Origin: Lineus longissimus
Lineage: Eukaryota > Nemertea > Pilidiophora > Heteronemertea > Lineidae
Direction of reading: 5' to 3'
Length of the DNA: 64,000 bases
Assembly: GCF_910592395.1 (NCBI RefSeq)
Contig: NC_088319.1
Span: 9,302,001-9,366,000, forward strand
Shown: positions 54,701 through 64,000 of the stretch, piece after piece
Layout: each line of letters opens with the position of its first letter
Numbering within the stretch: position 1 is the stretch's first letter
Translations under genes and position numbers: made by a program
Notes under the pieces: model-generated
The model's input: only the letters and a program-made list of their open reading frames with translations
The model's database searches: none
What the model was told of the DNA's origin: nothing

Positions 54701-57700
54701 AAAAGAAAGTGAAAAGTCAGATCATTTGACCAGGATTAACTCAATTCTCATTGATGAAGCATGAACTGAATGCAGTCTGCAGAAAAAATCAGAACTAATT
54801 AAAGTTCCATCGATGATATCCACAAATTAATCCACTAGTAAATGTAACTACATGTATCAACCTTGTACATGTATGCTAATTTAGTCACCCAAAATGCTTT
54901 CAAAAGATCTACTAACTTGCAGCTGCAATTCACGCATACAATTACATGTTTGCAAAATAGTACCTACCTGTATGTTCCTGTATTAACTGAAGGGACATCT
55001 GTTGTACATGTAGGTCCTGTCAGTGGTATTCTCCTATCACTGAAAGATTAATTTCAATCAAATGAGCTGATGTCATTTATGCCTAAGGTCTTTCTGTAAG
55101 TGTATGTCCAAGGAACCATCCATCTGGGTAGGCCTACCGGTATTTGGCTTTTGTGAAGATGGAGAGGCATTCTAAATTGGCGACCTCCTCATCCAAGTTG
55201 TTCCATAGTTTCCAGAAAAGGTGGTAACATCATGCAGGATTACTGAGAAAGTTAACTGATTCTACATGCTGAGAGTTCTAAATTTGGTGACTGTATAATA
55301 TTCCCGACTGACCATAAACAGAAAGGCTGTGTTAACTTGACAATGAAAATGACCGTCTACCATGCCAGATGATCTGGTTTGCCTTAGGATTCAGTTCCAC
55401 CTACCTTCGCTGGATATTCATCACCTGGGGAGAAACTGAGGAGGGCAGACTTCGTCCCAAATTTCCTCGGGCAACTATAGATGGTAATTGTTGATCCGGG
55501 AATGCCACTGGCAACTCCTCCTCATCATTGTCACTGACAAAGTCCTGAAAGTTGAATAGTACATGGACAGACTAATAAATCAATGTTTTGCTTTGTTTTT
55601 TGAAGGAGCTCCAGGACTGAGAAAAAAACAATGAATACCAACTGTCTCCTTTGTTCATTCATGCAGATTGCATAATTTCAAAGGGCAAATGAACTTGCCA
55701 GTTAATACGGCTGCTAGTAGTGGCAAACCTCTGAGTAATTACCAGCACAATTAATTATACGTACCTGGACATTCTGATAAAGGGTTGGGTCAAAGCCATC
55801 CTTTATTTGGCCGCTGGCCATTACATTGACCACCCCCTGTCCACACAGATTGAGGACTGTCTGTCCATCAAATTTCGTGCCTATTGGCATATTCGGCCGG
55901 AAAATTTTTGTAAAGTACGAATACTTATGGTGGGGTCATGGGCATGCACTTACTCAACTCATGGAGGTATTCTCAACTCCAAGATATGAACTTAGAGAAT
56001 AGGCTTTATTCTACGGGCGAACTAGCGTAGGCCTACAGGTCTCACTACACGGTATGCTGGAGAGAGAGAGAGATCGCTCCGCCTGCCTACTATGGGGCGC
56101 CTCGACAGCCATAATATGGCCCCGTCACATACGTCCCCCTTTTTAAGAGATGTGTCCCACATCGATACAAATTCGGCTCCATCACCGTCCAATACGAGAG
56201 AGCAGCTTAAAATCACCTGCTGGCCAAGCAGGGAGAACAATTTACAAAAACACCATCACATGTCTAAGGTTTCAGTAACCCACATGGAGGATTAAACAAA
56301 GTAGCACCCAAGGTACTGTACTCGAAGGATGCAGGGGTAAGCTACAGGTGCCCTAATGTAGACTGTGTTACGGTGAGCACTTCCCTCACTCCTCTCTCAT
56401 CTACCTCACATAGTGCCTTAAATCAGCAGTATTAACGACTAGTCCAATGGACCGGATACACTCCTCAGTCCAGTATGTTGTACTTACACTAGCCAACCGT
56501 ACCCTTAATTTTCAACATCTTATTTCCTAAAAATCTAATTCCAATAAATGCACAAAATTATAACTAGTAATTAAGCAACCTATTTTAACTCTGCATAGTC
56601 CAACAAATCCAACGAATAAAAAATACTCATAGGTATCAACTCAGTCAATTGTCATACCACTAAATCATCAATGAATGTCTTCCTCATTTCCTCCTGTCTA
56701 CCTGATAGTTTGTCACAAATTTCCCCATTTCTGCCCAAATTCTCAAAACACTAAAACTTCTAGTAGGCCACCTGCACTACCCGCCAAGGTCAATGAGGTG
56801 TGTAAAGTCATTAATAGCTCAATCACAGGCTCATTTAGACTCGGTCCGAAAGCGCAAAACACCACCTTAAACTGGTTCCAAGTCACAACACATTGAAAAA
56901 ATCATTGATTCACAATCCTTCATGAATATGCACTGAACCCGAAATTTTGACTACACATCCTTCTTGAATATTGTCAGTATGTCCATCGAAGGGTTGAAAC
57001 ATTCCGTACATAGTCATGAAGATATACCGGTGCTCGCACTCCTCGTCCACTCCTGGTCGTGGTAGGATCCGGTGCTGCCTCTATTTCCATATCTCCTTCC
57101 TGTGCCATTTGGTCAGCCTCTGGCCGACCAGCATCCTGTGGTGGTGGTACGTTTGCCGCTGGTATATTAGGAGGGGGTTCGCCCTCATCACGCTCGTCTA
57201 GAACTGGCAGCTGGTCCGCTGCATCGTGGTAATTGTCGTCATCTGGGGGTTCAAACTCAGCCTCTCCGCCCTGGTCCGAGTTGCCATCTGCAAGATCTTC
57301 CCGCGGATCATCTTCAGATGCTTGATCCGGTGGCTGGGCCGCGTGTAGGTCATCAGCTACCTCAGCATCGTGGTTTTCGTCTATGTCTTCTGCTAGTATT
57401 GGAGGTGGCCGGTCTGCAGGTAAACCCATGTCAACACCTGGCTCACCCTCCTCTGGTGCATTTTGCTCTTCTACTGCTACAACCGCTGGTTCCGTGGGAG
57501 GACCAGGATCGGGGGCGACAGGTAACCCCATGCCACCGCCAAACCCTCCTCCAACTGGGCCAATTGGAAATGCCCCTATTGGGGAAAACATTCTCTGTGG
57601 AGCTTGAACAGTAGGAGGATTTACCTCTGCTACATCTTCATGATTCTTATCGGTCAGTGGCCGTGGTATCCTTGGTGCCGCATATGGCTTCAGCCGATTG

Positions 57701-60700
57701 TGATGAACCACTAACCGTTGGCGTTTGGAGGCATCCTCACTTTGTATACGATAAGTAACCCCTGGCAAGCCAGCTGATGTCTGCATCCGTTTGACAATAA
57801 TGTACGGACCAATCCATGGCAAAGCCAGTTTCCGGTGCCTGTCTTTGGATACCGTTGTGTGAAGCCATACCTTGTCACCCACATGGTATGGGTGATGCCT
57901 TGCCCATTTGTCATAGACATTTTTCTGCCGCTCCTGACTGATGGTAGCTGTCTTTTGCGCCTCCTGAAAAGCTTCTTGAAGTTCCTGGAATACAGCCTTG
58001 GAATAGCGGCTAGCTGAGCTCCAGTAGTCCTTGGTCGGGCAGCCATAGACCACATCTACCGGCAAACGAGGTTCTCTCCCATGGTTCAGATAGAAAGGGG
58101 ACAGTCCAGTGGTCTCATGTACACTCGAGTTGTAGGCGAGTTGCACTGGTCCAAGGTGTAGGTCCCAATCTGTTCCATGCTGTACCGTAACCTTAGCTAT
58201 TGAATTCTTCAGTGTTTCTTTGAACCTTTCAATCATACCATTACCTTCTGGGTGGTATGGCGACGTTCTGGATTTCTGGATGCCGAGCATGGTGCATAGT
58301 TCCTGGACTATTTCAGCTTCAAACTGTCGTCCCTGGTCTGAATGGAATGCCTCTGGCATGCCATGTTCGCATACATAGCGTCTGAATATGATATCAGCCA
58401 CTGTCTTGGCTGTTTGATCTTTCATGGGATACAGATTCACATATTTGGTGAAGTGATCCCCCATTATCAAGCAGTACCGGTTACCCCTGGGACTGACAGG
58501 CAATTCTGTGATATCTGTAGCGACCAGCTCCAGGGGAGCATGCGATGTTATGCTCAGTAGTGGAGCCTTCATTCGTGGGCAGGGCTTCCCGCGTGCCACA
58601 CACTGGGCACAAGTTCTACAGAACTCAGCGACATCTGATGTCATTCCTGGCCAATAAAATCGGTTCCTATTTTGCCCAATGTCTTCCGCCGTCCCAAGTG
58701 GGCAGAAGTAACTCCTGTGTGGGTTCCTTCCAAAATCTGTGGACGAAGTCCTGGCGGGTCAATCTGTTGAAACACAGGCGTTGCCTTCCTGGGTGGAATC
58801 CATGTCCTCACCAACGTACCATCACAAATTTGCAGATCTTCGAACATACGCCAATAGGTGATCACATCACGTCCAGCATCCTTGACGGCTTCCCAGCATG
58901 GTTTATCCCTATCTGTTACCCACTGACGAATCCGTGAAATTGTAGGGTCTCGTTCCTGCTGTGATGCGATGGGAGCCAAGGGTTGGCCCTGGTCGTTAAA
59001 GGGCATAAGTGATATTGCTCGTACGCCATCATCTTTGCACAAGATTGGGGATGGTTTCTCTTTCCGCTTGCCCCTCTTCCTAAGCTTACGTGAAGCCTCT
59101 GTGCATGCAGTGGTTTCTGATGCAGAACTGGTAACCCCTTATTCTGATGTCTTGGGTTTCTGTTTTGCAGTCGTGGTTTCTGATGCAGAACTGGTAACCC
59201 CTAATTCTAGCATCACATCTTCTCGTTTCTCATCCTCAGGATCCCCATTGACGGTACTATCATCGGGGGGGGTGAGGCAAAGAGTGCTCCCACTATATCG
59301 TCCAGTGTCTCTTTCTCTGGTGATTGAGGCTGGCGGCTCATACCATCAGCGTTTCCATTTTTTACTCCCGGACGATACTGAACCTCCACGTCTCCCCACG
59401 TGCTCAACTCATTCATCCATCGGGTCCTTTTCTGGGTAACATCTGCATCCCAGCGAAGTTTATTTCTCTGCAGCAATGGTTTGTGATCCGTGACTATTGT
59501 GAAACGTGAACCGTAAAGGTAAATGTGGGTTTGTCGGAGACCCCAGACAATTGCCCACAACTCCTTGTCATATGTACACCAATTTGTCTCAGTCCCACTG
59601 AGAGATTTGCTATGATATGCGATTGCTCGCTCTTCCCCATCTTGTTTTTGGCTTAAGACACAGCCTATCGCAAAATCCGACGCATCAGTATACAAAATAA
59701 ATGGTTCACCCCATCTTGGGAATCCTAAGATTGGCGGTGACATCAGCTTAGACTTCAGAACCTCAAAACTTTCCTGACAGGCCTCGTCCCAGAGGAAAGG
59801 AGCATTCTTCTCGGTCAGCTGGATTAATGGTTTGGCTATCTTAGCGAAGTCCTGGACGAAACGTCGGTAGTAGGATGCCAGCCCTATAAAACTCTGGACC
59901 TGCTTAACAGTTTTGGGTGTCGGCCAGTTCTGCACCTTCTCTACATTGCTTGGGTCCGGCCTTATGCCATCACGGCTCACATGGTGTCCCAAGAATATGA
60001 TCTTGTCTCGGCACAAGTGACACTTACTGGGTTGGAGCTTCAGTCCAGCCTTCTGTAGACGCTGGAAAACTTCTTCGAGGACCTCCAGGTGTTCGTCAAA
60101 GACGGTCGTGAAGATAGCCAGGTCATCAAGATAGGTCAGCATGACTCTCCAGCTCATCCCAGCAAAAGCTAACTCCATCAGTCTCTGAAATAGTGGTGGA
60201 GCATTACAAAGGCCAAAAGGTAACCGTTTGAAACGATAAAGATTCGTCCCTATGGAGAAGGCCGTCTTGTCTCGATGATCTCTGTTGACGGGAACTTGCC
60301 AATATCCGCTAGTGAGGTCAAGGTTACTGAAGAATGCAGCACCCGACATGGATGCCAGCGAGTCGTCAATACGCGGAAGTGGGTGAGCATCCTTCCGTGT
60401 CACAGCATTCAGCTTTCTGTAGTCTACACAAAATCGGAAAGCTCCTGATTTTTTCTTCACGAGGACCACAGGAGAGGACCAAGGGCCAGAGCAGGGCTCA
60501 ACAACCCCATCCTTCAGCATGTCGTTTACCTGTTCCTCCAACTCGTCCCGCAAGTGGAAAGGAACTTGGCGAGTTGCTTGTTTAATAGGATGAGCATCTC
60601 CCGTATCAATATGGTGCTCCGCTAGGTCCGTGAAACCTCTATCATTCGGCGTCTTGCTGAACACTTTATTGTATCTCTTTAAAAGGGACTTCAAACGTGA

Positions 60701-63700
60701 CATCTCTCCCTTTTTCAATTTGGAGCCTGACAGATCGACGGAGGGAACCCCTTCACTGTCGACTGCCTGCTCTTCTCCATTCTCATCAACTTGGTACTCC
60801 TCCATGAGTTCATATGCCTGTCGCACAGTATTGGATTGGTAACCAGCCAGGCAATGGAATTCTCCAAGACATGTCCCTTTGGCTATCTCCAACGGTTCAG
60901 ACTAAGGGTTCATAATACGGACTGGAATCAGCGCATTCTCCGCAGTAGCCGCTATTCGTGACACTACCATTCCTGGGGGATTGTTTGGCTCCAAAATGCC
61001 TTCGTATCTAAGGTTGGGGTATCCATTACCATGGGGTAAGTATGCCGGAATAATCACTTCCGTTCTGCCCGGTATCAGGGTAGACTTCAGTGCCCTTGCA
61101 GTCGTTATGTTTGGCACTCTCACACTTTCCAATAAGGGGAAAGATTCACCCTGGATGGTGACCTCCTTCCTCTGAGGGTTCACTGTCACAGCATAGTCCA
61201 GCATAAAGTCCCAGCCAAGAATGACTGGACTATCAATTCCCTGAACAACTCTAAAAGGATGTTCCAACTTCAGGGAACCCAATACCACAGGGACTGTTGC
61301 TACTCCTAAGACTGGCAACATGTCCCCGGAAATAGAGGCGATGGCGGCTGACCTAGGTATCAACGGCCCTCTCTCCTCTGCTGAGTACAACTGATACACA
61401 TCCTCACGCATCAGGGTAATATCAGCCCCAGTATCAAACAAAACTGGAATTTCCTGATCCCTGATGGCCATGAGGGCCCTTGGAACAATTCTTTGAGTCT
61501 TTTTCTTATGCCGGGCTGCTGACCGACCCTCATCAGCAGCACATGCTAGTTTTCCGACTGCCGGGGACCCCAGCAGTCGGCACTCTTGTGCCCATACTTC
61601 CCACTATTATAACAATTGCCATCAAACCTGCTGTAAAACTGGCCCGGTTGTTCATTGGCAGGGTAACTCCTCTGCTGGGACCCAGTTTCTCCAGTCAGTG
61701 AGATGGGCTGGCGCTGTGCACGCCGATCATGGGACCCTGTCCTCTGTCGCTCTTCCCACTGGCCTTGACCATGTCCCCCATTATCCAGAGAGTTGGTTGG
61801 ACGTTGACCCCGATTTTCATAGCCGGCCTGGCGTTGACCACGGTGACCCCTGCGGCCACGCCCTTGGCCCCGGCCACCTGCCTGCATCTTCATCATCTGC
61901 TCCATTTGTGCCGTAAGTTTCCTCACGTCATCTCGCAGCATGCTGAGCTCATCCCCACATTCGGATGTGGCCCCAGGAGAGGGTACCCCTTCTTCCTGGT
62001 GGTCACGTACTCGGCGCACAGCCACAGATGGTTCCTGGGAAGGCATGGTTATCTTCCGTACCTGTAAATACTGCTCAGCCAACTGAACAGCAGTACGGAT
62101 TGTCTCGGGGTTGTGAGTTAATAAATGCAGCTGTAATTCCGCGTTGCCTACTCCCCTCATGAACTGTTCCTTGGTCATGGTGTTGCGGTGCTCCTCAGGA
62201 AAATCCGCGAATGCTGACGAAGCCTTCCTAAGGACGCGCAGTTCAAATGCCGAAATCATCTCATTCTCGGCACGGCTCATCGTCATGAACTCTTGTCGTC
62301 GCAAGAGTGCATGATCTTGGGGGTCAAGGCGTTCCCTCAATGCCTGTTTGGCCAGTGCATAATCAGCCTTGGTGGCGGCTGGGAGGCTATCGTGCGTCAT
62401 AAAAGCTCGCCCAGTCAAATATAGGGGAAGCACCGCATGCCGCCGCCGCGTCATCTGCTGCAGCGGGCACAAACGGCTCAAAACGTTTGAACCACAGGGT
62501 AAAATCCTCTGATGGTTCACCACTGAACTCCTTTAATTTGGGGTGTGCCACTGCCATTTTAACTTATGAAAAGATCGTAGAACAAAACAGCTTAATGTCT
62601 AATATTTTTCTCTTCATACAATAATGTAGAATGTGGACATGAAACTACGATTACAGGTAAACCCTTGCTAATCGCAGTTTGTAGCCTGCTTCCCGCTTCA
62701 GGTACTTGGGCTGCATACTGATTGGGTGGTAAACCCTACACAAACAGCTGCAATACAGCCCATTTTGTACCACTAGGAATAGGATATCACATATAAATAA
62801 ATGCAGAGTTGGCTTCCCATGGATCTAGTGAACTGACCGGTTCGTGACACACTCACTGCTCAGCGAACTCAAATTACCGGGCCTATTTCGTAGCATAACT
62901 AGGAAAACTCCTTAGCAAAGCTTTTATACCGAGCCCATGATTAAACAACTTGGTAAACCCTAAGTCATCCGGCAAAATGGGCCGCATGTGCAGGTAAACA
63001 TTAATGCACATGCGCAGAGCGCCCCGTACGAACAAAGCAATGCACGCCGTCGGATTCGGGCATCTGAAAAATAGCAATTTCTCGCCGAAAGTTCGATGTA
63101 GCCCCACGTTATGGGCGCCACTGTAAAGTACGAATACTTATTGTGGGGTCATGGGCATGCACTTACTCAACTCCAAGATATGAACTTAGAGAATAGGCTT
63201 TATTCTACGGGCGAACTAGCGTACAGGTCTCACTACACGGTAGATGCTGGAGAGAGAGAGAGATCGCTCCACCTGCCTACTATGGGGCGCCTCGACAGCC
63301 ATAATATGGCCCCGTCACATTTTATTTCTCTCCGCCTTCACAAAGATGAATCTGAAATCATAAAACAAACAGTCAAACTCATATTGAAGGCTGCACAGAT
63401 TCTGAATCTGTGGAGCTGTAACCATACCATAAATAATAGGTGAACTTACTTAGGTTTTGGAAATTTTTCAAGCTTGTCCCAGAACAAGGAGAGGATAAGA
63501 TCCTCCACTTGCTGGGAGGTCATGTCCGTTGAAAAGACAACGCAATTGGCCACACGGCCAGCGTTGTATAGAACTTCCTTGTCTGTGGGCTTGGAAGTCA
63601 TGCCAGAATCCAGTAGGACAACGTCCTTTGTTCTCTTTCGCACCGTCACTGAAATATGATAGACATCATTATTTTTTACTAATCATAGTTTATTGAACCA

Positions 63701-64000
63701 CTGAAAGGCCTCATCCCGGGCCTTATAGCCTAGCGACGATATGGATGTAGGCCTTGGCCGACCTCCTCGATTTCATGAGACACTGCAATATCAAACCATT
63801 GCCGATGCTGAATTGCATTCTAGGCCTATCATCTCAGTTCTCACACAAATGGTTGGTATGTCTATAGGCCTCTTACCTCTTGAGCCCTTGTACATAGTCA
63901 GCGTACTATGAAAGCAGTGGGGTGCATGATAGGCCTAGCTGAACAACAGTAGGGCTACACGCTTAAAAAACACTCACCTTTCACCTTCTTTTGGGCCAAA
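51787..64000 (-). CDS. HECT E3 ubiquitin ligase (G2E3-like) with UIM, exon split by Gypsy
   Basis: Coding exons on the minus strand: 63978-64000 (continues beyond the window), 63450-63648, 63320-63351 plus 55765-55904 (one exon, split by Gypsy 2), 55405-55544, 54968-55039, 54555-54665, 54098-54408, 53619-53804, 53175-53347, 52839-52939, 52590-52703 and 51787-52262. All have GT-AG borders and most junctions were checked for phase. 54555-54665 carries a ubiquitin-interacting motif (EDEALNQAIRASLED) after an Asp run. The HECT domain begins near FNVNRRDVFDGAKIGF and holds the catalytic Cys in FPTSNTCANLLRLP. The family transfers ubiquitin through this Cys. The natural C-terminal end GFGFA is followed by 64 extra residues because CGA (51979-51981) stands where a stop is expected. 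Confidence 0.85.
55909..56129 (-). repeat. 3' LTR of Gypsy element 2
   Basis: It carries a 19-bp internal duplication (ATTCTCAACTC / ACTCATGGAGGT area, 55950-55980) and an extra GGCCTA that the other LTR lacks. Both contain an AGAGAGAGAGAGATCGCTCC stretch. Confidence 0.9.
56130..56973 (-). other. Gypsy 2 3' untranslated region
   Basis: About 0.84 kb lie between the integrase stop (56974) and the 3' LTR, with no recognisable gene; the purine tract is at its LTR end. No envelope-like ORF is present. Confidence 0.6.
56974..59042 (-). pseudogene. Gypsy 2 integrase with acidic, Pro-rich tail
   Basis: The zinc-binding end (59042-58641) has GTHTGVTSAHLGRRKT, and CRTCAQC follows after a frameshift near 58660. 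The catalytic core shows LVATDITELP, AFHSDQGRQFE and GNGMIERFKETLKN (D, D, E). LPWIGPYIIVKR is a GPY/F module. The last 200 residues are rich in Asp, Glu and Pro with a GGGFGGGMG patch and no chromodomain that I can see. The linker between RNase H and integrase contains a 35-bp direct repeat (59111-59145 and 59174-59208) encoding a repeated VTSSASETT phrase. Confidence 0.85.
59213..61471 (-). pseudogene. Gypsy 2 protease and reverse transcriptase-RNase H
   Basis: The protease (61471-60905) has PVLFDTGADITLM and VILGWDFMLDY. A TAG at 60902-60904 interrupts the frame between RIMNP and SEPLEIAKGT; the same frame continues into RT. RT shows CVDYRKLNAVTRKDAHPLP, NLDLTSGYWQVPV, LPFGLCNAPPLFQ and LTYLDDLAIF (YLDD), and RNase H shows YTDASDFAIGCVLSQ and VTDHKPLLQ. 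It is typical Gypsy pol. The TAG is one step from several sense codons and could be a true inactivating change or a readthrough site. Confidence 0.88.
61546..62557 (-). pseudogene. Gypsy 2 gag with a damaged zinc knuckle
   Basis: ATG at 62557 opens MAVAHPKLKEFSGEPSEDFT and WFKRFEPF. The frame shifts near 62460 and continues with AVLPLYLTGRAF, FMTMSRAENEMISAFELRVL and TMTKEQFMRGVGNAELQLHL. An Arg/Gln/Gly-rich region follows, then one CCHC-like knuckle CYNSGKYGHKSADC in which the second Cys is Ser. The protease frame follows with a shift, which might be the natural gag/pol frameshift site. Confidence 0.8.
62558..63121 (-). other. Gypsy 2 5' leader
   Basis: Between the 5' LTR and gag lie about 560 bp with no ORF of note; the primer-binding-like sequence is at its LTR end. 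Confidence 0.65.
63122..63319 (-). repeat. 5' LTR of Gypsy element 2
   Basis: 198 bp, TGTAAAGTACG to CCCGTCACA on the plus strand, bordered by TTTT at 63320-63323, which is exon sequence of the HECT gene. Confidence 0.9.
63652..63977 (-). other. Intron of the HECT gene
   Basis: It is bounded by AAAG/GTGAGTG (63977) and ATATTTCAG (63649). The join reads KVKVTVRKRTKDV in phase. No other feature is seen. Confidence 0.7.

Larger units (their letters stand above)
55909..63319 (-). mobile_element. Gypsy/Ty3 LTR retrotransposon inside a HECT coding exon, 7.4 kb
   Basis: The LTRs are 55909-56129 (221 bp) and 63122-63319 (198 bp), ending TG...CA, with TTTT duplicated at 55905-55908 and 63320-63323. 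A primer-binding-like TGGCGCCCATAAC lies one base inside the 5' LTR (63122 side) and a purine tract AAAAAGGGGGA next to the 3' LTR (about 56134-56144). Gag, protease, RT/RNase H and integrase read on the minus strand, the same strand as the HECT gene. The LTRs differ by a 19-bp local duplication, a 6-bp and a 2-bp indel and at least two substitutions. Confidence 0.92.

Noticed and set aside
56130-56973. Envelope-like gene in Gypsy 2
   Set aside because: The space after integrase has only short frames with no signal peptide or membrane segment.
1-64000. tRNA, rRNA or snRNA genes
   Set aside because: I looked for cloverleaf-type B-box sequences and conserved rRNA stretches and saw none, but a covariance search could still find one.
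1-64000. Bacterial or viral contamination
   Set aside because: GT-AG introns, nested animal-type elements and a multi-exon HECT gene run across the window.

Overview
This is a window of an animal nuclear genome that is very dense in transposons. It is AT-rich, with split genes, GT-AG introns and no bacterial-style operons. DIRS, Gypsy, Helentron, MULE, pogo and LINE elements occur together, with a G2E3-like HECT ligase, a repeat starting with the GCTCACCTCT hairpin and an abundance of AGGCCTA. This fits a marine invertebrate deuterostome such as an echinoderm or hemichordate. That placement is inference; I could not search a database.

Layout. 0-2.6 kb holds the first coding exon (2375-2588) and perhaps the second (1-122) of an unrecognised minus-strand gene. 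2690-9293 is a MULE-type DNA transposon with 68-bp perfect terminal inverted repeats and a 9-bp target duplication. It carries a broken transposase and is itself invaded by a pogo/Tigger element (3905-5682). 9.3-21 kb is mostly small repeats: tandem duplications, several inverted-repeat MITEs, a dead LINE, and an element of three 301-bp modules, two of which carry an intact CTCF-like core. 21.1-24.5 kb is a broken transposase-like gene. RPA1-like (single-strand DNA binding) genes lie on the minus strand at 9.9, 25 and 36 kb and probably come from Helitron-type elements.

26.5-32.9 kb is a 5'-truncated LINE (minus strand) split by a 3.4-kb Helentron-like element (27982-31403). That element sits exactly between two T residues inside the LINE reading frame, and a further 488-bp MITE has inserted in it. 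38-47.8 kb is a DIRS-like tyrosine-recombinase retrotransposon whose recombinase gene is interrupted by a complete Gypsy element (38501-43503; 162-bp LTRs, 5-bp TSD). 49.1-51.2 kb is a three-exon gene with an integrase-type DDE core and one in-frame stop. 51.8-64 kb is a multi-exon HECT E3 ubiquitin ligase gene (minus strand). A second Gypsy element (55909-63319, 4-bp TSD) lies inside one of its coding exons.

Most element genes carry one to a few single-base frameshifts or stops, often at homopolymers, so decay and assembly error must be told apart. The nesting gives relative ages: LINE, then Helentron, then MITE; DIRS, then Gypsy; MULE, then pogo; HECT gene, then Gypsy. All splice sites, joins and family calls were made by eye.
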